64,000 nucleotides of DNA from Pezicula radicicola. Lineage: Eukaryota; Ascomycota; Leotiomycetes; Helotiales; Dermateaceae. The notes below the pieces were generated by a model that worked only from the letters and a program-made list of their open reading frames with translations, ran no database searches and was not told the origin of the DNA. The stretch is taken from the NCBI GenBank assembly GCA_003008705.1, contig PDUO01000046.1, positions 186,001 through 250,000 on the forward strand, in the 5' to 3' direction. Both the position numbers and the translations under genes were made by a program. Every line of letters starts with the position of its first letter. The stretch's first letter is position 1. Shown in pieces: positions 10,528 to 21,457 of the stretch.

Positions 10528-12024
10528 CTATAATGTGTTAACCTCAATCTCAATGTGTTGCGCTTTCTGATTCTTCAGCCTCTCTATTAATTCGTCCCCC
10601 AAGGTTGCTGGGGTCAAAATTCCACCTCCGGACCTTCTCGCCTCGGTATTTCCTCCACGTAATATTACCATGGCAGCCTCTGCAATAACCAAGCCGGTGA
10701 AGTAATATAAGCTCCCATCTAATTTAAAGGTAGCAACTGCTTTCTTTCCGGTCGGACTATCCGGAAGTCCAATGGCCCTGAAGTGTGCATAGTCGTCCTT
10801 GGTCGATCTAATGTGTACAACTGTCAATTCCGAAATGGACTCTTGGGTCTTCAAACCTACTCAATGGCTGGTACGTCGCTGGGTTGGAACAGCATCTTCT
10901 TAATCAACCATCGCACAGGAGCTAGCGATATCATAGCCATCCCAAACATCAATGTGAGATACCTAAGAGCTCCGCCAAAACTACTCTTCGTAACAACCCA
11001 CGCACTGAATGTGAACTCTGAGCCGTAAAGTTTTCCACTATCAAAAAGACCCCAGCTTCTTTGCACTATAGCGGTATCCATAGTCGATTGAAAACCAGTC
11101 GTCAGAATACCGAGATCATCGTCGGTTTTAATTCCGAACAATCTTGCTTTGAGCGTGACTGGACGTAGTGGTGCAGGTGGTTGCACAGGTGAAAGAGCGA
11201 AAGGTCTGTACGCGGCAGCTAATTGATCAGATGAATAGAAATCGGGCATGGCGAGAGCAGTAGCAATTGAACCTCCTGAAGGAGCCGACTTGGAATCGAG
11301 AGCATTGATAACTTCAGCTGTTCCAACGTTAAAAGTTCGACGTAGATAAGTAACAAGCGTGTAAGCGATGAGATCGGCTGGAGCGCTATCAAAACCGCAT
11401 TGCAGTACCATCTAAGACTGGTGTTAGAAAATTTTAAGTAGTCTTACATCTAAATATTAGCAAAACAAAGAATGGTGTCATTCAAATTGAAATTGTATTT
11501 TACTTTTGACTTACAATTGCACCGCTAGATTTTGCTATATCGTGATATTTCTCAATCATTTCCAATACCCAAAGAACTTCTCCTGTGCTTCGACAGGTCA
11601 ATAAAATAACTAATTGAATACCAGCCCTTCCTTACCAGTCGATGTAGTGCGTCCCATTCTTTGCGCATGCTTCTATAACTGGGGTGCCATATTTCAGATA
11701 AGGACCAACAGTTGATATTATGAGCTTCGTCTTTTTCGCCAGCGTATCAAGTTGCCCTCCTTCAAGCTCGCATATCTCGATCTCTTCAAATGATGTTAGT
11801 GTATTGATTTCGACTGCATCTGAGGCGTATCTACCCGGCTGTACTCTGTCGGGATTTAATTTCCTTAACTCTTCCCCTACTTTAGCTAACTTCGCTTCAT
11901 TGCGTCCAGCTATTGCCCATTTCAGATCTGTTGGTAGACTTGTGGTGATGTGCTGTGCTGAGAGTTTTCCTGTGTACCCAGTTGATCCAAGGAGCACCAA
12001 CTCAAACTGTCGAGAATTGTTCAT
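10528..12024 (-). CDS. Saccharopine dehydrogenase-like oxidoreductase (trans-acting enoyl reductase type)
   Basis: Four exons: 12024-11636, 11587-11515, 11411-10861 and 10807-10528, giving 430 aa. The N-terminal Rossmann motif is LGSTGYTG (residues 12-19), followed by AIAGRNEAKL. The conserved ISTVGPYLKYG, HYIDCTGE and CGFDSAPADL segments follow the saccharopine-dehydrogenase-like family, including the mycobacterial trans-acting enoyl reductase group. The first intron uses a CGAAG acceptor, needed to restore TGE. The last intron (53 nt, GTAGGT to CATTAG) removes an in-frame stop and restores AIESTKDDYAHFRAIG. A hydrophobic LTLMFGMAMISLAP stretch suggests membrane association. The likely activity is NAD(P)H-dependent reduction of an unsaturated or carbonyl substrate. 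It is divergent from the SDR at 12498. Confidence 0.85.
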
Positions 12025-12497
12025 TTTAAGTTCCAGCCAGACAATCCAAAATCACGGGAGCGTTGAAGGATTAGAAATAATTGAATTATTACGCAGTGTA
12101 TTTCAGGTGCGGTAGCGAGCCGAGATTAAATTCATGTTACTCTGTGATTGAAATACCGCCACAAAACAATCATGCGTCAGATGGCGCCCTAATTCCGGCC
12201 GGATAAAAAAATAGCACCGCCTGGTAGATGGCATTACTGGACTTCATATGAGGTGCCCGAGCTAATATATTGAAAAAGCCCGTCCCCACTCGCGGCCTTT
12301 ATGACCATTGGTTGTATTCACTCGCTTGGGGACGAATCGCTTAGGCTTGTACGTTCAAGTGTTTTGTAGGTATTTCTAGAATCATATTTCTTAACTTCAT
12401 TCGATTTTATTCCAACCCCATTCACTTATTTGCACCTGATTTGATTTCAAGAGTTAAGGAAGTCCATATGTATTGAATACTAATGCTCATATCACAA
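12025..12497. promoter_or_regulatory. Divergent promoter region, reductase / SDR
   Basis: About 470 nt shared by two divergent cluster genes. No convincing regulator motif could be named. An ATG at 12483 in frame with the SDR would add five residues. Confidence 0.4.
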
Positions 12498-13417
12498 ATG
12501 AGTTTCTTTGAAGGCAAAGTGGTTGCAATTACGGGTACGTTTCTGGTTTCCATATTCACTCCACTAACTAACAACACTCACCAGGCGCCGCCTCTGGAAT
12601 CGGCCTTGCAACTGCTAAACTTCTGGCGCAGAAAGGCGCCACACTTTCTTTGGCCGATTTGGAGGAAACCGCCCTTGCGACGGCCGCAGATGAGATCCGG
12701 AAAGCAGCTGGTGAGAGAACAGTCAAAATTCTCACCCAGGTTGTTGATGTCCGTTTCCGAGCTCAGGTTGATTCCTGGATCGCGAAAACCGTGATTAAGT
12801 TCGGACCCCTGAATTGTGCAGCAAACGTCGCTGGCATTGTCAATCCCTCGGTTGGCGTTACACAACTTGAGGACCAAGATGAAGACGAGTGGGACCTTGT
12901 CATTGCTGTAAACCTAACTGGTGTTATGCATAGCATGCGTGCTGAAATAAAGGGCTTTTCGCCAAGTGGTGGAAGTATCGTAAACGCTGCTTCTGTAGCG
13001 GGAATTCAAGGGCGCGCGACTGCCTCTTCATATGTGGCCAGCAAGTATGGAGTGGTTGGATTGACGAGAACAGCGGCAAAGGAGTTAGGTCCGAAAGGGA
13101 TCCGCGTTAATGCAATCGCACCGTAGGTTCCTGTCTTGATATCCGCACCCAGCTCTCAATTCCTATTATCTTTTGACTGTTTGGATAAGCAACTGACTCG
13201 AGGGTTTTATAACAGTGGGGTCATTGTTACGCCTATGATCTCAAAGCCCACAGGCACGGGTATACCATTGAGTGAGGCCCCAGAGGTGAAAAGTAGCCCT
13301 CTTGGTAGAGCAGGTCAACCGGAAGAGTGCGCAAGTTTGATTGCATTCCTACTAAGCGACGAATCTTCCTATATCACTGGAAGTGTCAACCAGATTGATG
13401 GAGGAATGGTGTGTTAG
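12498..13417 (+). CDS. Short-chain dehydrogenase/reductase
   Basis: Three exons, 12498-12534, 12585-13122 and 13216-13417, giving 258 aa. The first intron interrupts the cofactor loop, which reads TGAASGIG (residues 12-19) once spliced. The NVAG motif, the serine strand (IVNAASVAG) and the active-site Y162-x3-K166 (YVASK) are all present. The C-terminal DESSYITGS and QIDGGMVC segments are standard for 3-oxoacyl-ACP-reductase-like classical SDRs. An ATG at 12483 is possible, but MSFFEGKVVAITG starts as the family does. It is the last member of the seven-gene metabolic block. The substrate is unknown. Confidence 0.9.
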
Positions 13418-14079
13418 TTGGACTACCACTATATAAATTCAGTGTACAATGTATTTTTGTTACAATAGTCAACGCTATCTCATAATGACTTCAATAACAC
13501 CTCTGCAAGATACAATGAGACACCTCTATTGTGAAAGATCACAATGTAAATTTGGTCTTTGACCTTCTCTTTTTTTTTTGCTGCTTGGTTATTTTTAGAA
13601 CTTTCTAAAGAAGAGGATGTAGGGACCTAGAGGGAAGCCTATAGTTTTAGGGTGTTCTTGCTACGATACTTAACGATGCCTTCGAAGCGGAACGCAGATC
13701 AAGTCTCGGTTACGCCGCCTGTCAACTTTTTCCCTTCTGTATTCACTATTAACTTACTTTTTATTTATAGATTTTCACCATTCTAATTAAGAGTACCATT
13801 CCGAATTGTCAGGAGATATTAGAAGATCATTCTACAGACCGACCATATACCGACCCAGCAGAGCAGGATATATCAACATCTTACTAATCTGTGAGATGAC
13901 TCATCTCAGTTCTCTTTATCTATCTTGATACAATACCGTTTGTCTAGGTTAATCGTGCCCTAGGACCAGAAAGAATAAACTCTAATTATTATTGCGAAGG
14001 GTTCGGCGGTTTCCTAACCTTAAGCTATTCTCGATTCCTATCTGCCTCTCATATAATATTAGATAACACAGACTATAAC
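13418..14079. other. Intergenic gap before 5S gene
   Basis: 3' flank of the SDR, then AT-rich sequence leading to the 5S rRNA gene. No coding frame or repeat is evident. Confidence 0.4.
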
Positions 14080-14199
14080 ACATACGACCATAGACTGAGG
14101 AGAACTGGGCATCCCGTCCGCTCTGCCATACATAAGCCTCAGATCGGTAGATTAGTAGTTGAGTGGGTGACCATCAGCGAATACCTACTGTTGTATGTT
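14080..14199 (+). rRNA. 5S ribosomal RNA
   Basis: A full 120-nt 5S rRNA is recognisable. It has the 5' strand acatacgaccatagac, the loop segment gggcatcccgtccgctct, the central atcggtagattagtagtt, and the 3' strand ctgttgtatgtt pairing with the 5' end. A T-rich tract follows directly, as expected for RNA polymerase III termination. Dispersed single 5S genes are normal in filamentous ascomycetes. A few bases differ from the consensus I remember (for example gagtgggtgaccatcagcg), so a slightly diverged copy cannot be ruled out. Confidence 0.93.
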
Positions 14200-14208
14200 T
14201 TTTGTTTT
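14198..14208 (+). terminator. Pol III T-tract
   Basis: Six T residues, a G and four more T residues immediately after the 5S 3' end. This is a standard RNA polymerase III termination signal. Confidence 0.7.
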
Positions 14209-15304
14209 CATTTTGGCCGGGTTGGGAAAGAAAGTATTTAGGTGGGTTACGAGTGGAATTCCGGGATGGAATCGAGACCTCTACCGGGTTATTAAAGACA
14301 CTGCCTTCTTTTGCTTAAAGTAATTTGCCTTTGTAAAAAAGAATAAACTGTTATTGGAAAAAGCCTTCTGATGAGGATTTTTGACCGTTTTGAGCTCCCT
14401 TGATAAATCACAACCATCTTCTTCGCATTAAACCCGAACTTGATTCTTTAGCACTCCTATAAAGGCAACAGGAGCGAATTAAAAGAATCACAGACGGATT
14501 CATCTACGCCGCATTATACCAGATCTTGAACCATTTTGTGGTATTTAAACTCCATTTTGACGGAAAACTGTCCATGCCACATACCTTGAATGATCGACTA
14601 CATTATCTCGGATTCTCAGTAAAGAATGATTATCATGTAACAGAACACAGAAAATGGGATAAAATCAGATCATTTATGTAAGTTTATGTATTAATTGGAC
14701 TTTCAACCGAGCAATTACAAAAAAGCATAGCGCAGGAACGCACATAGCAAAGTTGTGGCGAGTGAGGCTCGACACCTTTAAGCAGACAGAAAGCCAACTC
14801 CAAAGCCACCTGAAAAGACGGTACACCACAACATATGAATTATAAAGATATTGATATAGATTCCAGTGTTCACGTGGTGTGTGAAGACACGACATAGTCA
14901 TTAAAAATCATTCTCTGGCCAATACCACGTTACCGTCGCTAAGGTGCAATTTCTTGTGCCGCAATCCTCACAGAAAATGGAATCACACTTTAAGGGACCT
15001 CGCAACAAATTCTCGTTATCTACATTCCAATTCGCGAAGTACTACTAAGTGAAGCCGATATCAGGAACGGTCAAATCAGATCCTTCGGCCCGGACAGTGG
15101 TGAATGGTATTGAACACTCTACGAGCAAGATACTTCCCTCTATGCAGTACCACCTACCTCCAGGAATTTTTCTGACAAGAAATTCCCAGAAATTCCGGCT
15201 GCACAGGCATCAGCTTCCAATATTCCTACCCTGGCACAGAAACCCTCGGTCAAACCAACACAGCAAGCATTGAATGCACCAATGGCATCTTATACGAAGG
15301 AGAC
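14200..15304. other. Intergenic gap after 5S gene
   Basis: AT-rich, with no supported gene. A minus-strand frame at 14674-14901 has no recognisable domain. The 3' end of this stretch is in frame with the RlpA-like gene from 15176 onward and may be a remnant of its 5' part. Confidence 0.35.
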
Positions 15305-15595
15305 ATGACATATTATGATGTGGGACTCGGATCCTGCGGTTACACAAACGTAGCATCCGACTCCATTGTTGCTCTATCATATCTAATGATGAATAATCCC
15401 GCTAAGCCCAACAATAATCCTCTATGTGGGAAACAAATCGCAATTGATTACGGAGGTGTTACGCATTATGCTGAGGTAGTTGATACTTGTGAGGGTTGTG
15501 CTGTTTGGGATATTGATTTGTCTACTTCTTTGTTTGCTGCTGTTGCGCCAGGTGGAGATGGGAGAGTTCATGATGTTCAAAGGTATTTTACTTAG
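15305..15595 (+). CDS. RlpA/barwin-like double-psi beta-barrel protein, 5'-truncated
   Basis: The 96-aa frame covers a double-psi beta-barrel: GDMTYYDVGLGSCGYTN at the start, then SDSIVALSYLMM, PLCGKQI, VVDTCEGC and GRVHDVQRYF at the end. This matches fungal RlpA-like/barwin-like secreted proteins, related to expansin and cerato-type wall proteins and often upregulated in host contact. Cysteines in GSCG, PLCG and DTCEGC would form the family disulfides. The same frame is open back to 15176 with plausible sequence but no ATG, and a TGA lies at 15173. I find no signal peptide exon. Either a first exon is hidden by an intron or the gene has lost its 5' end. Secretion cannot be shown. Confidence 0.6.
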   Translation: MTYYDVGLGSCGYTNVASDSIVALSYLMMNNPAKPNNNPLCGKQIAIDYGGVTHYAEVVDTCEGCAVWDIDLSTSLFAAVAPGGDGRVHDVQRYFT

Positions 15596-18021
15596 TGTAT
15601 CGCTGGGGAATAGGTTCGGTGCTTCTTCTTTTTTACTTTAATCTTCGGGTTCTTTTTGTCAGCTTATCCGTACATAAATTCTCTTCCTTGTATATATACT
15701 TTGAGGGGCTGTAAATTTGGCCGTACTTTAAGGAAAGCCAAGTTTTAATTATCTCGTGCAGCATGATCTGCTATACTTATATGCAAGAATGCAAGCTTCG
15801 AGGTTTGCTTGTATTTCCGGGCATGAACTTTAGGTAGTTGGTACTTCCCTCAAAGCCCTAGTTTTTATTTTGGTGTCTAACAAGAGTTCATTTAGTAAAT
15901 TTACAATAGACTCGTTATGGAATAGGCGAATAACATTTTACTCCTCTTTACTTAAGTCGGAGGATTTATCAGATAGGTAAAGCGACAAGTTTAGTATATC
16001 TCACCACCACTACATCTGTGGCGAATAGCAAAACATTGAATATATTATAAGTCTCTAAACAAGCCGAAATTCAAGGTGCTCGCTACTAATGTAAGAGAAA
16101 ACACGTGCTGCTAACGTAAAACTCCAACGCCTTGGTTATATTACGCCTAGTTTAATTTACTGCACATGAGTTAATTTGATGTTCTAGAAGTGGGGCCAGG
16201 AACGATGGTCGTTGAAGGCGTCCAGCATAGTTTACTAGTTGAGAGCGGCCCGATTACTGAATATATCAGCCGTTCCCCAACCAGAAACTCGGGTACGTTA
16301 TGAGGCAACTAAAGCGAGGTAGGTTAATATCACAATGATATCTCAAGGCAACAGGGTCAGATGACAATATTGCCTTGTTGTACGTAGTGGGTCCAGCGGA
16401 GTCCCCGCAAACAAATAGTTCTTATAGCCGAAGAATAACGGTTTCGGCCGAAGATAGGACACTAGCGCAACCGTCAAAAAATCGTTCCAGCAACATAGTA
16501 AAACTTCGTTGGATGCCTTTTTGTAACTAATGAGATTAGTTCTCAACTGCTTTTTTTTGGGCTGATTTAACTAGAGGATGCATCGGTTTCGATTATTCAG
16601 TCATCTTCCTTCTGCACGCCTTTATCAAAGTCATTGAATATGCAGCTCAGAATTATCATCAAGCTCAGTATTATTAAGCAGGTGAAAATGCACTGGTTAT
16701 CGTATTCGGTTTTCGAGTTCGGCTTCTGTAAACAATAAAAGCGGCATATGCAAGCGACGGACTTAGTAGGTCGCTCCGAACGATCCGACTCACTAATTCA
16801 CGACATGATTTTATAAACCTCCTTAAAACTATCTTAATACCACTTTGCACCATTATAGTGATTAAACTGACTATTCAAAATACCTTCTGTCGATGATAGA
16901 GGTCTTCGTGCGCTTAGAAGACTCTTTGGTTCTGCTTTGGCTTTTCCCAGTTCCCCTCAATGTGGTAGAGAATTAGATTAGATTGATTACCCGGTTAAAC
17001 GGCATAGTCATTATGAAGTAGTCAAAAGAAGTAGCTGCAAACATCTCACGATAATTATCTACGCCGCGAACCAACATACAAACATCCGGAAAACGACCGA
17101 GTCTAAGCATACGTCTTGCACAATTTCGCCCGATTTCTTGGGTTATACGATGCGGCGTTTAAAGGATAACTCGGCTTGGTATGCTACCTATCGGCCAAGA
17201 CAAGGCTACCATCAGAAAGGGTAACCAATGAAATTAATGAATTTTCTTCCTTTCCCCTGGTTATAAACGGGTCCCCCAATCCCAATTCCCCGATCTCTCC
17301 ATATAACCCCCAGTCCCCAGACCGAAAGTCCCCGCTATGGTTATTAAAGATTACCTACAAGTATACTAAGCTATTCTAACCAGGGTACATTCTGCAGTCT
17401 TCCAGCAGTCCACGCGTTTGTGAAACCAAAAAGGGAATATTAGCCGTACATCATGGATCGGTACGAGGAGAAGGGCCGAAAAGCTTGAGATCAAAGCTTG
17501 AACAGCAGGCGAGCTCTTGCCTAGAAGTCTTGTTTTTTTCAGCTTCGCTTCGTCCATCACACCGTCACCCCATTCTTTAATTCTCCTCTTTTTCAATTGC
17601 ACCACTATTTGTCCCCGTGGGACCCCAGGACTCCATGACTCCATATCCAAGAAAAAGGCATTTGCGCGCTTGTGGGGAACCACCACCTGTCACTTATTCC
17701 CAGTCTCTCCTTTTAGCCTCGGCCGTCCATCGGTGCTTGTTCCTTCCCTTCAATACGGAAGTGGTCCAATGGCTCCAACCCCCCTCATGTGGACGGGAAG
17801 ATTGATGAATTCTTAAAGTCCGGATCCGAGAAGTTGAAAAGTATTAATTATTTAATCTCACTTGGACCTCAGAAAATCAAACCGATTTCTGCAAGCAACT
17901 CTGCTCATCCTCACATTCCCAGCGTCCAGAGTAGCAGAGCCCGTTAAAACAAATTCCATCGTCAAGTCTTCATCAATCCAAAAGCTTCCTCACTCGTTGA
18001 GGAGCTAGACTATCTTTCACC
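15596..18021. other. Long intergenic gap upstream of MFS transporter
   Basis: About 2.4 kb of AT-rich sequence with scattered short frames. The longest (minus strand 17366-17686) shows no domain. CT-rich tracts from about 17500 to 18020 probably belong to the transporter promoter and 5' UTR. Confidence 0.4.
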
Positions 18022-19920
18022 ATGGTCCCCAAAATCAGCAAAGTCCATGAAGCAAAAGTCAGTCGATCAGTAGTAGGACGACAAAATGCCGAAAAACAGC
18101 ATGGAATAATTGGGATGCTTCAAAATCCCTATGTCTTCATGACCTGTGTCTTCGCATCCCTTGGATGTATGATGTACGGATATGACCAGGTACGCACTCA
18201 TTACTTTTAAATCATGATTGACTTACTCCAAAGATATCTCGAAACTAATTCCAAGTTTTCGACCGTATAGGGAGTAATGGGCTCAATCCTAGTAATGCAA
18301 AACTTCCAAGCCCATTTCCCAACCCTAACAGGTTCAACAATCCAAGGCTGGCTAGTCTCAGCTCTCGAACTAGGAGCCTGGGCAGGAGCCCTCTTCAACG
18401 GATATCTCTCCGATCGAATCTCGCGAAAATACAGTATGCAAGTAGCAGTTGTGATCTTCACACTAGGAACAGGATTTCAAACCGGAGCTCAGAATCCCGC
18501 TATGCTATTCGCTGGTCGTGTTATCGGCGGTATAGGCATCGGTATGTTCTCGATGGTAATTCCACTCTATCAAGCTGAGATCGCGCCACCGCAACTTCGT
18601 GGTTCACTTGTTTCTTTACAACAACTTTCTATTACTATCGGAACTTGTATTTCTTTTTGGTTGGATTATGGAATGCATTTTGTTGGCGGCTCGGATTGTA
18701 ATCCTGCTGGTGTGCCTAATGGTGCTGTCAATGCAACCACTGGTACCTTCGATTATAACCTCGCACACGGCCACACATGTCTCGGTGAAAAAGCAGTCTC
18801 CTGGCGAATCCCACTAGCACTCCAATTAATACCAGCCTGGATCCTATTCTTCGGGATGTTCTTCCTCCCCTTCTCACCCCGCTGGCTCATGATGAAACAT
18901 CGCGACGAAGAAGCCATATCATCACTCTCCAAACTCCGAAAACTCCCTTCAGAGAACAACCTCCTCCGAGCCGAATACCTCGAGATCAAAGCAGCAGTAA
19001 TGTTCGACGAAGAAACCGAAGCCGAATATAACGCGAATAATAAATTTGGAGCTTGGAAGGCTCTTTTTGTTCCGAATATGTTGAGGAGACTTGGTATCGG
19101 TTGTTGGATTATGATCTTTCAGCAGTTTACTGGTATTAATGCTGTTCTGTATTATGCTCCTCAGATCTTTGCTGGCTTTGGTTTTACTTCTGTTACTACC
19201 GAGTTACTTGCTACTGGTGTGACGGGCATTTTGCAGGTATGTGTTATCTTGAGTTTATGAACCTTAATAGTTTATATGAATCAACTTACTAACAACTTTC
19301 AGATCATCTTTACCCTCCCAGCAGTCCTCTTCCTCGATAACTTCGGTCGTAAAACCTTCTTAATCGTCGGGGCAATCGGCATGTGTGTGTGCCACGTAAT
19401 CGTCGCAGCAATCGATGGTTCCTTCGAGGATTCCTGGCCAACACACACCTCAGCCGGTTGGGCCTCCATAGCATTCATTTGGCTCTTCGCAGTAAACTTC
19501 GCCTACTCCTGGGGGCCCGTAGCCTGGGTCCTAACCCAAGAAATCTTCCCCAACTCAATGCGATCACGAGGAGTTTCAATCGTAGCAAGTACAAACTGGA
19601 TGTTCAATTTCATCATCGGATTAACAACGCGTGATATGTTAGCCAGTATGAAATATGGAACTTATATCTTCTTTGCGGCTTTTTGTGGAATGGGTGGTGT
19701 TTTTGTTTACTTTTTGGTGCCGGAAACTAAGAATAAGACGTTGGAGGAGTTGGATGTTTATTTTGGTGGTGATGAGACTAGTGTTGCTTTGAAGGATCGT
19801 GAGAGGATGAGGAGGATTGAGGAGGAATTGGGGTTGGCTGGGTTACAGGCTGAGGACTTTGGGACAGAGAAGCAGCCTATTTCTGAGCAGACGGAGCATT
19901 CTCCTGCCACAGTGGAGTAA
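18022..19920 (+). CDS. MFS sugar porter (hexose-transporter-like)
   Basis: Three exons, 18022-18189, 18271-19236 and 19303-19920, giving 583 aa with about 12 membrane helices. Sugar-porter signatures are clear: GYDQG in the first helix, LSDRISRKY after helix 2, GRVIGGIGIGMFSM, IPLYQAEIAPPQLRG, QQFTGINAVLYYAPQIF in helix 7, and PETKNKTLEELD after helix 12. The intracellular C-tail is acidic and charged (RERMRRIEEELGL). Intron 1 splits helix 1 after YGYDQ. It is a plasma-membrane proton-coupled monosaccharide carrier or a relative such as a quinate or polyol permease. Substrate specificity cannot be read from sequence alone. It is separated from the metabolic block by 4.6 kb, so a link is only possible. 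Confidence 0.93.
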
Positions 19921-21172
19921 TGCGTTTGTCCTTTGTGACATAGTATTGCTAGGTTTAATCATGCAGCTAAGAGTATTTCTCGTGGGATATGGCTAGTCTC
20001 TGTTGGTGGCGCTGAAGGAATCTGACGAAGACAAGAAATTTAACATAATACCTAAATAATATTATTCGGATGCTTACAAAGTTCTTCCCCCAAGCGTGTT
20101 TTGCCCGGCTATATATACCAGTGTGGATATCAGTGGATACCTGTTTCATATTCCATAAAGTGAGCCTAGAGCTCTATATTTTAGTTACATGTAATCCTGT
20201 GTAGTTTAAGCGATTAGAATGTTCTTAAAGTTTATCTATAGAACTGGAAAACTTTCTATGGAATCAGAAACTGCAACATGGCCATAGCTACTCATTTATC
20301 TAATTGAGAAACTGACTTATTTTGGTTTTGAGTGTTTAACTTGATATCGGCATTTGATCTAAAGCTTGTTTAGTAAATGACTAATATAATAATAAAGCAA
20401 AGTCGGGACAGTTTTTGTCTAGTACAACTTCTAGTTTGTTCCGACGCAGTAGGCAATAGCCACATTTGGCCAATATGACGACACAGTAGCCAATAATATG
20501 ACCTGTTTCTTAACCCCCTACTAGAGCTGTATATAGAAGTTAATAAGCACAATATACTGAAATTAACTATGTAACTAGGAATAGCCATTCGGCTTCAAAT
20601 AGACCTCTAGAAAGTGCTAGCAGGCCTCCGGCAAAGAAGGCTAAGATAACGAAGAAGGCGAATAAGCGTGTTAGATTTACTTGAAACCTATATATTATAA
20701 AGCCTAAATAGCCTCAGATCAAGTTGAAAATAACATCAAGGCGGATTTAACTTTAAATTAAAGTCAATTCAAAGTCAATTCGATATAGGCTTAATTTAAG
20801 GCTCGACGTTGAATTATTAGAAACACCTCTATGTGTTATATAAATCCTACTTCTTATACATTTGTAAGGTTATTAAAGTAAAAAAAAGCAGCTTAAATCA
20901 TTTAGGAACATCGAATTGACCTATAATTTGTATAGAAATCGATGGTCTAGCATATGCCCAGACAACTTAACACATTGGCCAATTCGACGCCATATTGGCC
21001 CATATGAATATTAGCGAGGTACTGTAGTCATTTTAGAAAAAGGGGGGACTAGTGCAACATTAAGCGAGACATAATTCATTATGCGATCATTCTGACACAG
21101 AAATTTAATAACTTACTAAATAGGAAGGAAAGAAAATTCACGATTTAGCTAAATTACGTGGGAAATTGGGAA
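19921..21172. other. AT-rich intergenic gap
   Basis: No supported gene. Near 20760-20785 an 11-nt unit, aaagtcaattc, is repeated in tandem in very AT-rich surroundings. The rest shows nothing I can name. Confidence 0.4.
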
Positions 21173-21457
21173 TCAAAAACTCTTTCCTCTCCTCCTAATT
21201 AACCTCCTGAAGCGAACAAATTCACTCTCCTGCCATACATCTTCCAACGAAGAACGTCCAAGAAAGGACGTGTCCGAAGCAATAGGGTTAGAAATATCTT
21301 CCTGGGTAGGAGTCTTATCTAGATCCCTCAATCTCTCCCCTTCTCTGGCTCGCTCATCCGTTCGAAATCTCACTTCAGAACCAACCGCACCACCCAAGCT
21401 GACAGCTCCTCTCACATGCCCTCTACTAAACGATTGGTTTCTTACAGCTTCCCGTAG
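21173..21457 (-). other. In-frame open extension beyond BTA1 stop (possible readthrough)
   Basis: Directly after the BTA1 TGA the same frame stays open for 94 codons to a TGA at 21175-21173. The first sense codon is CTA, giving the TGA-CTA context known for high stop-codon readthrough in fungi and animals. The encoded tail is hydrophilic and rich in Arg, Glu and Ser (EGERLRDLDKTPTQED, FLGRSSLEDVWQ) and ends RRRGKSF. It has no peroxisomal SKL-type signal and no membrane segment. It could be a translated C-terminal extension, a recently lost C-terminus, or chance. Confidence 0.45.

Noticed and set aside
10857..10870. In-frame stop suggesting a broken saccharopine-DH-like gene
   Set aside because: A 53-nt intron with a GTAGGT donor and CATTAG acceptor removes the stop and restores a family-like sequence (AIESTKDDYAHFRAIG).
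17366..17686. 106-aa minus-strand frame before the MFS transporter
   Set aside because: Lies over CT-rich promoter DNA. Sequence is non-family-like and lacks conserved features.
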